21,412 nt of DNA from Actinomycetota bacterium (lineage in GTDB: Bacteria; Actinomycetota; Humimicrobiia; Humimicrobiales; Humimicrobiaceae), in NCBI GenBank assembly GCA_023380915.1, contig JAMCSM010000179.1:1-21412 (forward strand). Direction: 5' to 3'. The notes beneath the pieces are model-generated. The model saw only the letters and a program-made list of their open reading frames with translations, had not been told where the DNA came from and ran no database searches. The stretch's first letter is position 1. The number at the start of each line of letters is the position of its first letter. Shown piece by piece: positions 1 to 8,523 of the stretch. The position numbers and the translations under genes are program-made.

Positions 1-2
1 AA

Positions 3-713
3 AATACTCCCGACTATGAAAGAATTAAATTGGATTATAAAAATATTGAAAGCCCATTAATGTTATTAAGTCTTAATGAATCTTTTGGTTATTATAGTAT
101 GTTAAGAAGATGGATGGGCACTGAAGTATTATCATATATGTTCTTTGACAACCCCAATTTAATTTATGAATGCTGTGAATTCTTAACAGAGTATTTTATT
201 AATTTAGTGTCAAAAGCAGTAAAGGAAATTAAATTTGATTTTATAGTTATTCATGAAGATATGTCCTATAAGAATGGCCCTTTAATCTCACCAAATCAAT
301 TTGTAAAATTTTTCCAAAATCATTATAAAAGGGTTATTAACTTTTTAAAATCAAATGATGTTGAATTAATATTAGTTGATACTGATGGTAATTTTGAAGT
401 ATTGATTCCTTTATTTTTAGAAGCTGGCGTGGATGGATTTTTCCCAATGGAAGTTGCAGCTGGTATGGATCCGGTTAGTATAAGAAAAAAGTATGGCAAA
501 TCATTTTGTATGATTGGAGGGGTTGACAAACGAGAGCTAGCCAAGGATAAGATTAACATCAAATCTGAAATTGATAAATTAGTACCTGTTATTAGTGAGG
601 GTGGATATATACCATGTGTAGATCATATGATTCCACCCGATGTTTCATTACAGAATTTTTTATATTATTTAGAATTAAAAAAGAAAGCTCTTCAAAATAA
701 TGCCACTTTCTAG
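3..713 (+). CDS. Uroporphyrinogen decarboxylase-family (MtaA-like) protein, 5' truncated by window edge
   Basis: The reading frame is open from base 3 and runs off the left edge. The apparent TTG start at 30 is therefore not a real start, and about 236 C-terminal residues are visible. It aligns along its length with the C-terminal 60% of the complete paralogue at 6264-7448. Shared motifs are EDMSYKNGPLISP, DTDGN, a GG(V/F)DK block and GGYIPCVDHMIPPDVS. These mark the URO-D/cobalamin-independent methyltransferase-like TIM barrel, which includes HemE and the methyltransferases MtaA, MtbA and CmuA. No corrinoid-binding domain is fused in the visible part. Synthesis of haem is unlikely because there are two paralogues among sugar genes and no other haem gene. 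The substrate is unknown. The stop overlaps the start of the next gene by 14 bp, so the two are probably co-translated. Confidence 0.85.
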   Translation, partial: NTPDYERIKLDYKNIESPLMLLSLNESFGYYSMLRRWMGTEVLSYMFFDNPNLIYECCEFLTEYFINLVSKAVKEIKFDFIVIHEDMSYKNGPLISPNQFVKFFQNHYKRVINFLKSNDVELILVDTDGNFEVLIPLFLEAGVDGFFPMEVAAGMDPVSIRKKYGKSFCMIGGVDKRELAKDKINIKSEIDKLVPVISEGGYIPCVDHMIPPDVSLQNFLYYLELKKKALQNNATF

Positions 714-1875
714 GAATAAGTTAATTAGATATTCAATAAGTTTCATAATATTGTGTTTTATTTTCTTAAGTTTTTTTAATGTTAATGGATATGCGATAAA
801 TAATAGCAAAAATATATATTTTTTTTATAATAAAAATTGCAGTAGTTGTGAAGAAGCATTTAATTATTTAAAGAATTTAATTACAAAAAAATATAAAAAT
901 ATTAGCTTGAATGTTTACGATTTATCAAATTACGAAAATGTTAATTTATGTTTTTATCTTTTAGAAAAATACAAGTTCTTTGAAAATGTTAAATCAGAAA
1001 ATTTTAATTATTTTAAATTAAAGTCTACTACTGGTACTGCTTTATTCATTGGAAATAATGTTCTTGTTGGATGGAATGATATTGAAAAAAATGCGGATAA
1101 ATATATTAATGAATATTTAAATTCAAGTTTAAGCGATGGCAGCTTAAATCAATTAATAAAAGAATACCAAGATAATAAACTTATTGATTATCATTTTGAG
1201 AATAAATATATAACAATTCCAACAGTATTGGTTTCAAGTTTAATAGACTCTATAAATCCCTGTGCAATTGCAGTAATAATATTTTTAATAGCAACTTTAT
1301 CACTGACAAAAAATAAGAAAGATTTATTAAAGTATGGGTTAATATATATATTTACAATATTTATTGTATATTTATCTTTAGGGTTTGGATTTAGCTATCT
1401 TGTCCAAAAAATATATATACCAAAATTATTTTTTATCATAGTCGGAAGTATTTTAATTCTATTGAGTATTATTAGTTTCAAGGATTTTTTTTGGTATGGG
1501 AAGGGCATAAGTTTAAAAATTCCAAAAAAATTGCAGGGTGTTATTACAAACAATATTAATAAAGCTACGGTATTCTCAATGATTTTTCTGGGATTTATCG
1601 TAAGCTTATTTGAGTCTGCATGTAGTGGATCAATATATTTAGGGGTTTTATCTTTAATATCAAGACAGGGCCTAAATTTAAATTTAATTCTAATATTAAT
1701 AATCTATAATATCGTTTTTATATTACCCTTGATAATAATTCTAATTATATTTTATTTTGGAATGCCAATAAAAAAAATAAATAGGCTCGTCATACAAAAA
1801 AATAAGAAAATATATCATTTAATAGCGGGTTTTATACTTTTACTACTTGGGATTTACATAATTTTTTTATTTTAA
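700..1875 (+). CDS. CcdA/DsbD-like membrane thiol-disulfide protein with N-terminal thioredoxin-like domain
   Basis: The 391-residue protein starts with a hydrophobic segment (residues 11-30) followed by a predicted extracytoplasmic domain. Early in that domain lies a CSSC motif (Cys47, Cys50) in a thioredoxin/glutaredoxin-like context. From residue 172 onward there are about six hydrophobic segments. One contains SLIDSINPC (Cys187) and another FESACSG (Cys307), the paired membrane cysteines expected of CcdA/DsbD-type electron carriers. Such proteins pass reducing equivalents from cytoplasmic thioredoxin across the membrane. The start ATG lies inside the end of the upstream URO-D-family gene with no clear ribosome site, which fits translational coupling. 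The gene is extremely AT-rich. Its link with the sugar genes downstream is not evident. The family call is fairly secure; the partner protein is unknown. Confidence 0.75.
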   Translation: MPLSRNKLIRYSISFIILCFIFLSFFNVNGYAINNSKNIYFFYNKNCSSCEEAFNYLKNLITKKYKNISLNVYDLSNYENVNLCFYLLEKYKFFENVKSENFNYFKLKSTTGTALFIGNNVLVGWNDIEKNADKYINEYLNSSLSDGSLNQLIKEYQDNKLIDYHFENKYITIPTVLVSSLIDSINPCAIAVIIFLIATLSLTKNKKDLLKYGLIYIFTIFIVYLSLGFGFSYLVQKIYIPKLFFIIVGSILILLSIISFKDFFWYGKGISLKIPKKLQGVITNNINKATVFSMIFLGFIVSLFESACSGSIYLGVLSLISRQGLNLNLILILIIYNIVFILPLIIILIIFYFGMPIKKINRLVIQKNKKIYHLIAGFILLLLGIYIIFLF

Positions 1876-1978
1876 TAAAAGTTTTGAATAAATAATTGTT
1901 CAAGTATCACTTCACAATTATTAAAATTTTAATTATAAAAAATTAATTCTTAAAAATGATTGGCAGAAAGAGTTAAAA

Positions 1979-3007
1979 ATGAAAGCAGCTATACTTGAGA
2001 AACAAAAACATATAGTAATAAAAGATATACCCATCCCAAAATATACTGATGATGAGGTTTTAGTGAGGATAAAGGAGGTTGGCTTATGTGGAAGCGATGT
2101 TCATTATTATAATGAGGGGAGAGCAGGAGACTTTATCATAAAAAAACCAATAATACTTGGACACGAAAGTTCAGGTGTAGTTACTGAAGTTGGGAGAAAT
2201 GTCAAAAGTCTAAAAAAAGGAGACAGAGTTGCAATAGAACCTGGGGTGCCATGTTATAAATGTGATTTTTGCAAATCCGGTAAATACAATTTATGCAGCG
2301 ATGTTAAATTTATGGCAACACCTCCATACAATGGTTCATTTACAGAATATGTAAATTATGATCCCAATTTTTTATATAAAATACCAGATAGTATTAGTTT
2401 TACCAAAGCAGCATTGATAGAACCATTATCGGTGGGTTACAGTTGTATGCTAAGTGCAAAAATCAAACCAGGTGACAGCATTTGTATTATGGGAGCAGGC
2501 CCTATTGGTCTAGCATGTTTAGAGATGGCCAAAATAGCTGGTGCAACGAAAATAATAGTTACAGATATCAATGGATACAGATTAAATTTGGCAAAAGATC
2601 ATGGGGCAAATTTAGCAATTAATATTTTACTGGATAATTTATTAAAAAGAATTGACTCATATACCAATAGTTTAGGTGTAGATTCAGTTATAGAAGCTTC
2701 AGGAAATGAAAATTCTGTATTTGATTCAATAAAAGTTGTTAACAAAGGTGGAAAAGTTGTATGGGTAGGTGTAGGTAAAAATCAATTATCAATACCATAT
2801 ATAGATGTAATTGTTAAAGAAATAAGTATTGAAGGTATATTTAGATATAAAAATACTTATAAACCAATTATTGCTCTGCTTGAAGCTAAAAAGTTAAATC
2901 TAGATGGATGGGTATCACATAGGTATAACCTGGATGAAATTCAAAAGGCTTTTGATGTTGCCAATGATCCTGATGTAGATAAATTGAAGATTATCATAGA
3001 AATATAG
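1979..3007 (+). CDS. Zinc-dependent medium-chain dehydrogenase, sorbitol/L-iditol 2-dehydrogenase type
   Basis: The 342-residue protein has the full MDR alcohol-dehydrogenase layout. The catalytic zinc site is GLCGSD (Cys37) with GHE (His62, Glu63) and Glu148. The structural zinc loop holds Cys92, Cys95, Cys98 and Cys106. The Rossmann motif GAGPIG (172-177) is followed by Asp196 at the end of the second strand, which predicts NAD over NADP. The CGSDVHYY block is typical of sorbitol, xylitol and L-iditol dehydrogenases, so it probably interconverts a polyol and a ketose in the cytosol. A sugar kinase follows 159 bp downstream, giving a plausible polyol-to-ketose-to-ketose-phosphate order. The start ATG is preceded by AAAGAG. 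The exact polyol cannot be read from sequence; L-threonine or other secondary-alcohol dehydrogenase activity is an alternative. Confidence 0.88.
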   Translation: MKAAILEKQKHIVIKDIPIPKYTDDEVLVRIKEVGLCGSDVHYYNEGRAGDFIIKKPIILGHESSGVVTEVGRNVKSLKKGDRVAIEPGVPCYKCDFCKSGKYNLCSDVKFMATPPYNGSFTEYVNYDPNFLYKIPDSISFTKAALIEPLSVGYSCMLSAKIKPGDSICIMGAGPIGLACLEMAKIAGATKIIVTDINGYRLNLAKDHGANLAINILLDNLLKRIDSYTNSLGVDSVIEASGNENSVFDSIKVVNKGGKVVWVGVGKNQLSIPYIDVIVKEISIEGIFRYKNTYKPIIALLEAKKLNLDGWVSHRYNLDEIQKAFDVANDPDVDKLKIIIEI

Positions 3008-3030
3008 AATATTAAAATTTATAAATAAAC

Positions 3031-3137
3031 TGGTGGCAGTTTAGGTTGCCTAAGGCAAGATTTGTTATGAGGGAAGCAGTTGAAAAATGATGCATAGCTT
3101 AGCTACGCAAGCAAAGTTTAGTATAGCTATTTATTAA
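3031..3137. other. Unexplained intergenic patch, richer in G+C than its flanks (remnant or structured RNA?)
   Basis: The gap between the dehydrogenase and the FGGY kinase is not plain AT-rich spacer. It holds overlapping small stem-loops, TTAGG-TTG-CCTAA and TTGCC-TAA-GGCAA, at about 3041-3058. A short open stretch on + ends at the TGA at 3088-3090, and a 16-17 codon ATG frame runs 3087-3137. Neither has an initiation signal I trust. The patch may be the decayed end of a lost gene or a leader RNA. Its first bases, TGGTGGCAGTT, resemble TGGTGACAGTT just after the URO-D-family stop at 7448. Confidence 0.3.
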
Positions 3138-3166
3138 AATAAATTTTTATTTAAAAAAGAATAAAA

Positions 3167-4648
3167 ATGAGTTTACTAGGTATTGATATTGGATCAACTG
3201 GTACAAAAGCTATAGTTTTTAATGCAGATGGAGAAATCTTAACTTCAGATTATAGAGAATATAACCTACTATTTCCTCAACCTGGCTGGGTTGAATTTGA
3301 TACTAATGACCAGTGGAGCAAAATCTTTAATGTTTTAAAAAAAGTAAACAGTGAACCCAGTGTTAAAAAAGATCCTGTAACAGCTCTTTCGGTATCAACA
3401 TTTGGTGAAGGCTTAACTCCGGTTAATGAAAATGGAAATATTATATTTAATACCATATATTCAATCGATGCAAGAAGCATAAAAGAGCTTGAATTTATTT
3501 TATCAAAATATGGAAGAAAAGAACTTTTTGAAGTAACAGGATTTCCTCCCGGTTTTATATGTCCTCTAAATAAAATTTTATGGATAAAAAACAATAGGGC
3601 AGAAATATATAAAAAAACAAAAAAAATTCTTTTTACCGATGACCTCTTTTATCATAAACTTGGAATTGAAGATTTGAAGATTAACTACTCTCTTGCATCA
3701 AGAACACTTTTTTTTAATGTAAGAAAAAAGATCTGGGCAAATGATATTCTTTCAGGACTGGATATAGATGTAAATCTTTTCTCCAAACCCAGCCCTTCTG
3801 GCATCGAGATAGGGTATATTAAAAAAAGTATTGCAGAGGAGCTAGGATTTTCAGGCAACGTCTCAGTAATAACTGGTTGCCACGACCAGCCATGTGCAGC
3901 ATTTGGTGTTGGTGCAATTGAAGGAGGGATAGCTGCCGATGGAATGGGTACTGTTGAATGTGCTACGATTTGTATGGAAGAAGCTCTGACTAATGAGAAT
4001 ATGTTAGAATATAATTATAGTTTGCAAGCCCATGCCATAAAGAATAAATATGTAACTCTTGCATATAATCTGTCTTCAGGCAGTATTATTAAATGGTTCA
4101 GGGATAATCTTTCTGATGGACAAAACAATACAATAAGAAAGATATCCTCAAGACTTACTTACGAACCCTCAAGGCTTTTTACACTACCTTATTTTAGTGC
4201 CTCAGGAACACCTTTCCTTGATCCTATAGCTAAAGGTTCAATAATTGGTCTTGATCTTGATACAACAAAAGAAGATATTTTTAAAGGACTAATTGAAGGG
4301 CTTGTTTTCGAGATTTGTAATAATCTTGAACTTACTAAAAAAAGTGGAATAAAACTCACAGAGCTTAGAGCTTCGGGTGGAGGAGCAAAGTCAGATTATG
4401 AACTATTACTTAAGGCCTCATTACTTGACCGGCCTATATTAAGAATGGATATAACTGAAGCAGGATGTCTTGGAGCAATGATTCTTGCTGGAACAGGAAA
4501 AGGAAAATTTACTCTAGATGAGGCTGTTTTAAAATTTATTAAAATTAAAGACAGGTTTGAGCCGGATAAGAACATAAGGGAAAAATATATTGATAAATTT
4601 GAGAAATATAAAGAAATATATGGACTAGTTTCTCAATTGTATAACTAA
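3167..4648 (+). CDS. FGGY-family carbohydrate kinase (xylulokinase-like)
   Basis: The 493-residue length is normal for FGGY kinases. The N-terminal ATPase loop DIGSTGTK is at residues 7-14. The central GCHDQPC block supplies the likely catalytic base Asp240. The C-terminal lobe has the signature RASGGGAKSD (about 401-410) followed by an ITEAGCLGA block that forms the nucleotide site. The enzyme should phosphorylate a ketose or polyol with ATP. Xylulose-type kinases are the nearest recognisable group, but L-fuculose, L-ribulose, apulose or erythritol kinases share the fold. It lies between a polyol dehydrogenase and a fucose-isomerase-like gene, as expected for the second step of a sugar route. 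No strong ribosome site precedes the ATG. The family is secure; the substrate is not. Confidence 0.9.
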   Translation: MSLLGIDIGSTGTKAIVFNADGEILTSDYREYNLLFPQPGWVEFDTNDQWSKIFNVLKKVNSEPSVKKDPVTALSVSTFGEGLTPVNENGNIIFNTIYSIDARSIKELEFILSKYGRKELFEVTGFPPGFICPLNKILWIKNNRAEIYKKTKKILFTDDLFYHKLGIEDLKINYSLASRTLFFNVRKKIWANDILSGLDIDVNLFSKPSPSGIEIGYIKKSIAEELGFSGNVSVITGCHDQPCAAFGVGAIEGGIAADGMGTVECATICMEEALTNENMLEYNYSLQAHAIKNKYVTLAYNLSSGSIIKWFRDNLSDGQNNTIRKISSRLTYEPSRLFTLPYFSASGTPFLDPIAKGSIIGLDLDTTKEDIFKGLIEGLVFEICNNLELTKKSGIKLTELRASGGGAKSDYELLLKASLLDRPILRMDITEAGCLGAMILAGTGKGKFTLDEAVLKFIKIKDRFEPDKNIREKYIDKFEKYKEIYGLVSQLYN

Positions 4649-4801
4649 TTTTTATAAATCTTTAGATGCATAGATAAGAAATTAAAAAAAGTTTCTTTTT
4701 AAAGAGCTAATTTTGTTTTTTTAAATTTTAAAAAACTTGTGTAAATTTTTAAATGAAATTTTTTGTAAATATTTAACTTAAAAAGTTGAAAGGAATTATA
4801 A

Positions 4802-6205
4802 ATGAAAAAATTAAGATTGGGATTTATTCCTTCTCATAGAAGCTTTTTTAATGAAGATTGGGCTGAAAAAATGAGGGATAGGGTTGTAAAAGTACTGGAT
4901 GATATCGAAGATGCTGATTTTATTATACCTGATAAAGACTTGATACCAAATGGTGTTGTAAGAGATCCTGATGATGCGAAAAAAGTAATAAATTTATTTA
5001 AAAATTCCAGTATTGATGGGTTTATTATAGGAACAATGACATTTGGGGATGAAATGGCCGCTATGGATATTGTAGAAAGTTTTCCGAATGTTCCAATTCT
5101 ATTATTTGGAACTAAAGAAGGGCCTTTTACACCTGAAGGCAGCAGGCTTTCTGATTCTTTTTGTGGGACAATTTCAATTGCTTCAGGTTTAAATAGAAGA
5201 AAAATAAAATTTTATTTTGCAGGTATTTTCTTCCCTGAAGAAATTGAATTTATAAAAAATATAAAATCATTTATCAGCACTGCAAATATAATAAAAGGAT
5301 TTTTAAAAGCCAAAGTTGGAGCAGTAGGGCCAAGGCCTGCACCCTTCGAGACATGCAGTATTAATGAAATTAATTTAATTGAAAGATTTAAAATTAGGGT
5401 TATCCCTGTAACTCTGCTTGAAATTAAATCAGCCATGGAAAGAATATTGGATAATGATAGGGGTGTAAAAGAGATAATAAGTGATATTTCTGAATCACGG
5501 ATAGATTGTAGCACAGTGGAAAAAAACACTTTAATAAAACTTTCAAAACTCGAGATTGCATTAAGAGATTTTGTTAAAAAAGAAGGGCTTTCTTGTCTTG
5601 CGCTACAGTGCTGGTCAGCAATTGAAGAAACAATTGGAGCAGTACCATGTTATGTTCTTGGCAGGCTTACTAACTCAGGAATTCCAACTGCATGTGAAAC
5701 TGACGTATACGGAGCATTAACAATGCTTATTCAATACAGTGCAGGTCTTCAAAAATTCTCTCCTCATTTTATGGATTGGACTATAATGCATCAGGAAAAA
5801 GAAAATGTTTTTATGTCATTTCATTGCGGAAATGCACCACTGTCGTTATGCTCACCAAATTCACAACCTGTAATTAGAAGGCATTTTTTATTTGAAGAAA
5901 CTTTAGGTAAAGAGAGTTCTTGTGGGACATGCGAATTCCAATTAAAAGAAGGTCCAGTTATTTTAAACAGGCTTACTGAGAGTGAGTGCACATATAAAAT
6001 GCTTATAACAAAAGGTAGTGTTGAAAACGAAAATAAAAACCTGAGAGGTTCATGGTCATGGGTTAAAGTAGATAATCTTAATAAACTCTATAGAACAATA
6101 ATTGAAGAAGGTTTCACTCATCATGCAAGCATGGCTTATGGGGATTATTCAAAAGAAATAGAAAATTTTTGTAAATTTGCAAGCATAAGTACTGTTTTTG
6201 TATAG
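4802..6205 (+). CDS. L-fucose/L-arabinose isomerase-family protein
   Basis: The 467-residue protein opens with MKKLRLGFIPSHR and carries the GPRPAPFETC block (176-185) characteristic of fucose-isomerase-like proteins. The C-terminal half has CWSAIEE, then ACETDVYGALTM (Glu299), FMDW (Asp325) and FHCGNAP (His341). These correspond to the Glu/Asp/His metal-binding set of L-fucose isomerase. It is shorter than classical FucI (about 590 residues), as many uncharacterised family members are. It probably interconverts an aldose and its ketose with a divalent metal in the cytosol, feeding the kinase just upstream. The start ATG follows GAAAGGAATTATA, an acceptable ribosome site. The sugar used is unknown. 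Confidence 0.85.
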   Translation: MKKLRLGFIPSHRSFFNEDWAEKMRDRVVKVLDDIEDADFIIPDKDLIPNGVVRDPDDAKKVINLFKNSSIDGFIIGTMTFGDEMAAMDIVESFPNVPILLFGTKEGPFTPEGSRLSDSFCGTISIASGLNRRKIKFYFAGIFFPEEIEFIKNIKSFISTANIIKGFLKAKVGAVGPRPAPFETCSINEINLIERFKIRVIPVTLLEIKSAMERILDNDRGVKEIISDISESRIDCSTVEKNTLIKLSKLEIALRDFVKKEGLSCLALQCWSAIEETIGAVPCYVLGRLTNSGIPTACETDVYGALTMLIQYSAGLQKFSPHFMDWTIMHQEKENVFMSFHCGNAPLSLCSPNSQPVIRRHFLFEETLGKESSCGTCEFQLKEGPVILNRLTESECTYKMLITKGSVENENKNLRGSWSWVKVDNLNKLYRTIIEEGFTHHASMAYGDYSKEIENFCKFASISTVFV

Positions 6206-6263
6206 GTCGTTATATAAAAAAGTCATAAGAATTAAAACTAGGATTGATTAAGAAAGGCTTTTA

Positions 6264-7448
6264 ATGAATGCAAAGGAATTATATTTTGATGTTTTAAATT
6301 TTAGAAATTGTAGCAGAACATTGAACTGGGAATTTGCCTATTGGGGTGGGACTTTAAATAGATGGTATAAGGAGGGACTACCCAAAAAATATGGTTTGGA
6401 AAGAGAAGTTGAATTTGGAGAAACAATATGCGGACCGGGGTTGCATTATCCAATATTGGGAGTAGGCTCAAGTTATAATTTACTTCTAGATAAAGATGTA
6501 AATGATTTTTTTAACTTTGATGATGGGATAATGTCTTTTCCTATAAATCCATGGATTTATCCAAAAACTGATTTAATAGTGCTTGAGGAAGATGAAAACA
6601 AGAAGAAGGTATTAGATGAAGATGAAATAACCAAAGTTATAAAAAAAGATGGCAGCAGTATGCCTCATTGGATTGATTGGCCTGTTAAAGATTTAAAATC
6701 CTGGGAAAAATTTAAAGAAGAAAGATTCCAAATTAATTATGAAAAAAGGCTAGCTAAAAACTTCAAGGATTATGAAAAGAAGATAAAGGAAGGTAATAAT
6801 CCATTAATTCTATTTGGAGAACCAGTGGGCTTTTATGGGTCAATAAGGTATTTAATTGGGGAAATGAATCTTTTGTATATGTATTACGATAACCCCGGTC
6901 TTATTAAAAATATTTTTAATTTTCTTACAAATTTTTGGATTAATCTAGCTGAAGAAATTTTAAGCAGATATGAAATTGTAGTTGTAGATTTTTGGGAAGA
7001 TATGTCAGGTAAAAATGGTCCACTTATAAGTCCTGTAATTTTTAAGGAGTTCATATCTCCATATTATAAAAGGTTAATAGATTTTCTGAAAACTAAAGGA
7101 ATAAAATATTTCAATGTTGATACTGATGGCAATATCGAAGTATTATTACCACTATTTTTAGAGGTGGGAATAACTGGAATGCTGCCATTTGAAAGACAAG
7201 CTAAAAATGATTTGATAGAAATTAGAAAAAAATACCCCAAACTCAATATATTTGGTGGATTTGATAAAAATGTTTTAACAAAGGGAAGGAAAGAAATTGA
7301 TGATGAACTATTGATTGTAAAGGAGATGATAAAAATGGGTGGATACATACCTTATTGTGATCATCTTGTTCCCCCTAATGTTTCTTGGAAAAATTATAAG
7401 TATTTTAGAGACAGGTTAATTGAAATTATTAATTCAACAAGATGTTGA
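6264..7448 (+). CDS. Uroporphyrinogen decarboxylase-family (MtaA-like) protein, complete
   Basis: The 394-residue protein has an N-terminal CSRTLNWEFAYWGGTLNRWY block, EDMSGKNGPLISP (245-257), DTDGN (286-290), GGFDK (331-335) and GGYIPYCDHLVPPNVSW (359-375). These are landmarks of the non-haem branch of the URO-D superfamily, which also contains the corrinoid methyltransferases MtaA and CmuA. The protein is a paralogue of the truncated one at the left edge. It lacks a fused corrinoid domain. It sits 58 bp after the fucose-isomerase-like gene and before the aldolase, so it is embedded in the sugar operon, with AAAGG upstream of its ATG. Its reaction is not known; methyl transfer, O-demethylation or decarboxylation are possibilities. 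Confidence 0.85.
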   Translation: MNAKELYFDVLNFRNCSRTLNWEFAYWGGTLNRWYKEGLPKKYGLEREVEFGETICGPGLHYPILGVGSSYNLLLDKDVNDFFNFDDGIMSFPINPWIYPKTDLIVLEEDENKKKVLDEDEITKVIKKDGSSMPHWIDWPVKDLKSWEKFKEERFQINYEKRLAKNFKDYEKKIKEGNNPLILFGEPVGFYGSIRYLIGEMNLLYMYYDNPGLIKNIFNFLTNFWINLAEEILSRYEIVVVDFWEDMSGKNGPLISPVIFKEFISPYYKRLIDFLKTKGIKYFNVDTDGNIEVLLPLFLEVGITGMLPFERQAKNDLIEIRKKYPKLNIFGGFDKNVLTKGRKEIDDELLIVKEMIKMGGYIPYCDHLVPPNVSWKNYKYFRDRLIEIINSTRC

Positions 7449-7525
7449 TGGTGACAGTTAAAGGCCCATTGGCAGTATATGCTAAACTGGTTATAGAGGT
7501 ATACAAAGAAGACGCTTTGATATAA
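7448..7525 (+). CDS. Possible 25-codon peptide coupled to URO-D-family gene (or gene remnant)
   Basis: An ATG at 7448 overlaps the TGA stop of the preceding gene (TGATG) and opens 25 codons ending at TAA 7523-7525. The peptide begins MVTVKGPLAVYAKLVIEV and then is charged. Base composition here is more balanced than in the AT-rich spacer that follows, which looks like coding DNA. There is no separate ribosome site, so translation would depend on coupling. I do not recognise the peptide. It may be the tail of a deleted gene rather than a functional product. Confidence 0.25.
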   Translation: MVTVKGPLAVYAKLVIEVYKEDALI

Positions 7526-7597
7526 TTAAAAATATTCTAAGTTAGTTTTTTTAAAAATCTAAAAATTTTTAATATTATATTTAGAAGGATTTATATA

Positions 7598-8470
7598 ATG
7601 GCATATGTTGAAGTTATTGATATTTTAAAGCATGCAAGAAAACATAAATATGGAGTTTCTTTTTTCTCAGTATATGATCTTTCATCTATACAAGGAGTAA
7701 TTGAAGCAGCGGAAGAACTTAAATCACCTATAGTATTAACACCCTGGAACGACGAGACAATTGCAATTGGCATAGGTGTTTTGGAAAATATATGTAAATA
7801 TTTTTGTGACAATTGTAAAATTCCTGCTTCTTTTCACTTAGACCATGCTGCAGATTTAAAAGTAGTGTTAAAAGCAATTTCTATTGGGTATAGATCAATA
7901 ATGATAGATAATGAAAGAAGCAGTTCTCTTGATGAATATATTAATAAGTCTAAAGATGTTATTAGAATCTGTCATCTTGCAGATTGTATTGTAGAAGGTG
8001 AAGTAGGAAAAACAGAATCAACATGGTCTTCTAGAGGCGGTGGATATGATTCTGTTAGTGTATGTTCGGATCCCCTAGATGTAAAAAAGTATGTTGAAGA
8101 AACTGAGGTGGATAGTGTCGCAATCACTATTGGAACAAGATCGGGAGCTTATTTTGAAAAGGCAAAAATAAGATTTGATTTAATTGAAGAAACTAAAAAG
8201 TTGGTAGGTGTTCCGATTGCAATACACGGAGCCTCATGTCTAGATGATGAGAGTTTAAAAAAATGTTTTGATATGGGTATAGATTATTTTAAATTTGGCA
8301 GTGTTATAAGAAATGCATTTTTTAGTAAAATTGATGAAATTAGGAAGAATAATCCGAAAGATATGCTTGATATAAGGTATTTATTAATACCTGCAAAGAA
8401 TGAAATTAAAAAGGTTGCTAAAAGGTTAATTAGTGTATTGGGTTCGGAAGGAATGGCATTGACTTATTAA
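7598..8470 (+). CDS. Class II ketose-bisphosphate-aldolase-like protein with an altered zinc site
   Basis: The 290-residue protein matches the FbaA/GatY/KbaY fold. It has an N-terminal YGVSFFSVYDLSS segment, SFHLDHAADL (catalytic Asp82, zinc His83), EGEVG (Glu134) and AIHGAS (zinc His210). The usual GT-x-HG motif, which gives the second zinc histidine, reads GTRSG (179-183), with Ser182 in place of His. The common MIDGS phosphate-side motif reads MIDNERSS, and the C-terminal KIN-x-(G/T)T region reads YFKFGS. It may therefore use a non-standard metal site or substrate, or have lost aldolase activity. In place in the operon it would split a ketose phosphate into DHAP and an aldehyde. The start follows AGAAGGATTTATATA. 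The E1 alpha gene follows after 53 bp. Confidence 0.82.
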   Translation: MAYVEVIDILKHARKHKYGVSFFSVYDLSSIQGVIEAAEELKSPIVLTPWNDETIAIGIGVLENICKYFCDNCKIPASFHLDHAADLKVVLKAISIGYRSIMIDNERSSSLDEYINKSKDVIRICHLADCIVEGEVGKTESTWSSRGGGYDSVSVCSDPLDVKKYVEETEVDSVAITIGTRSGAYFEKAKIRFDLIEETKKLVGVPIAIHGASCLDDESLKKCFDMGIDYFKFGSVIRNAFFSKIDEIRKNNPKDMLDIRYLLIPAKNEIKKVAKRLISVLGSEGMALTY

Positions 8471-8523
8471 ATTTCTAGCGAAAAGTTAATTAATTATTGT
8501 GATTATTACAGGAGACAAGAAAA

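Noticed and set aside
3043..3116. Cobalamin riboswitch upstream of the FGGY kinase
   Set aside because: GGGAA and TTGAAAA occur with roughly suitable spacing, but the flanking pairing, the conserved GCCACTG element and a convincing B12-box are missing.
4681..4712. Terminator after the FGGY kinase
   Set aside because: The AAGAAA/TTTCTT stem has a single G-C pair and a 10-base loop, too weak to call.
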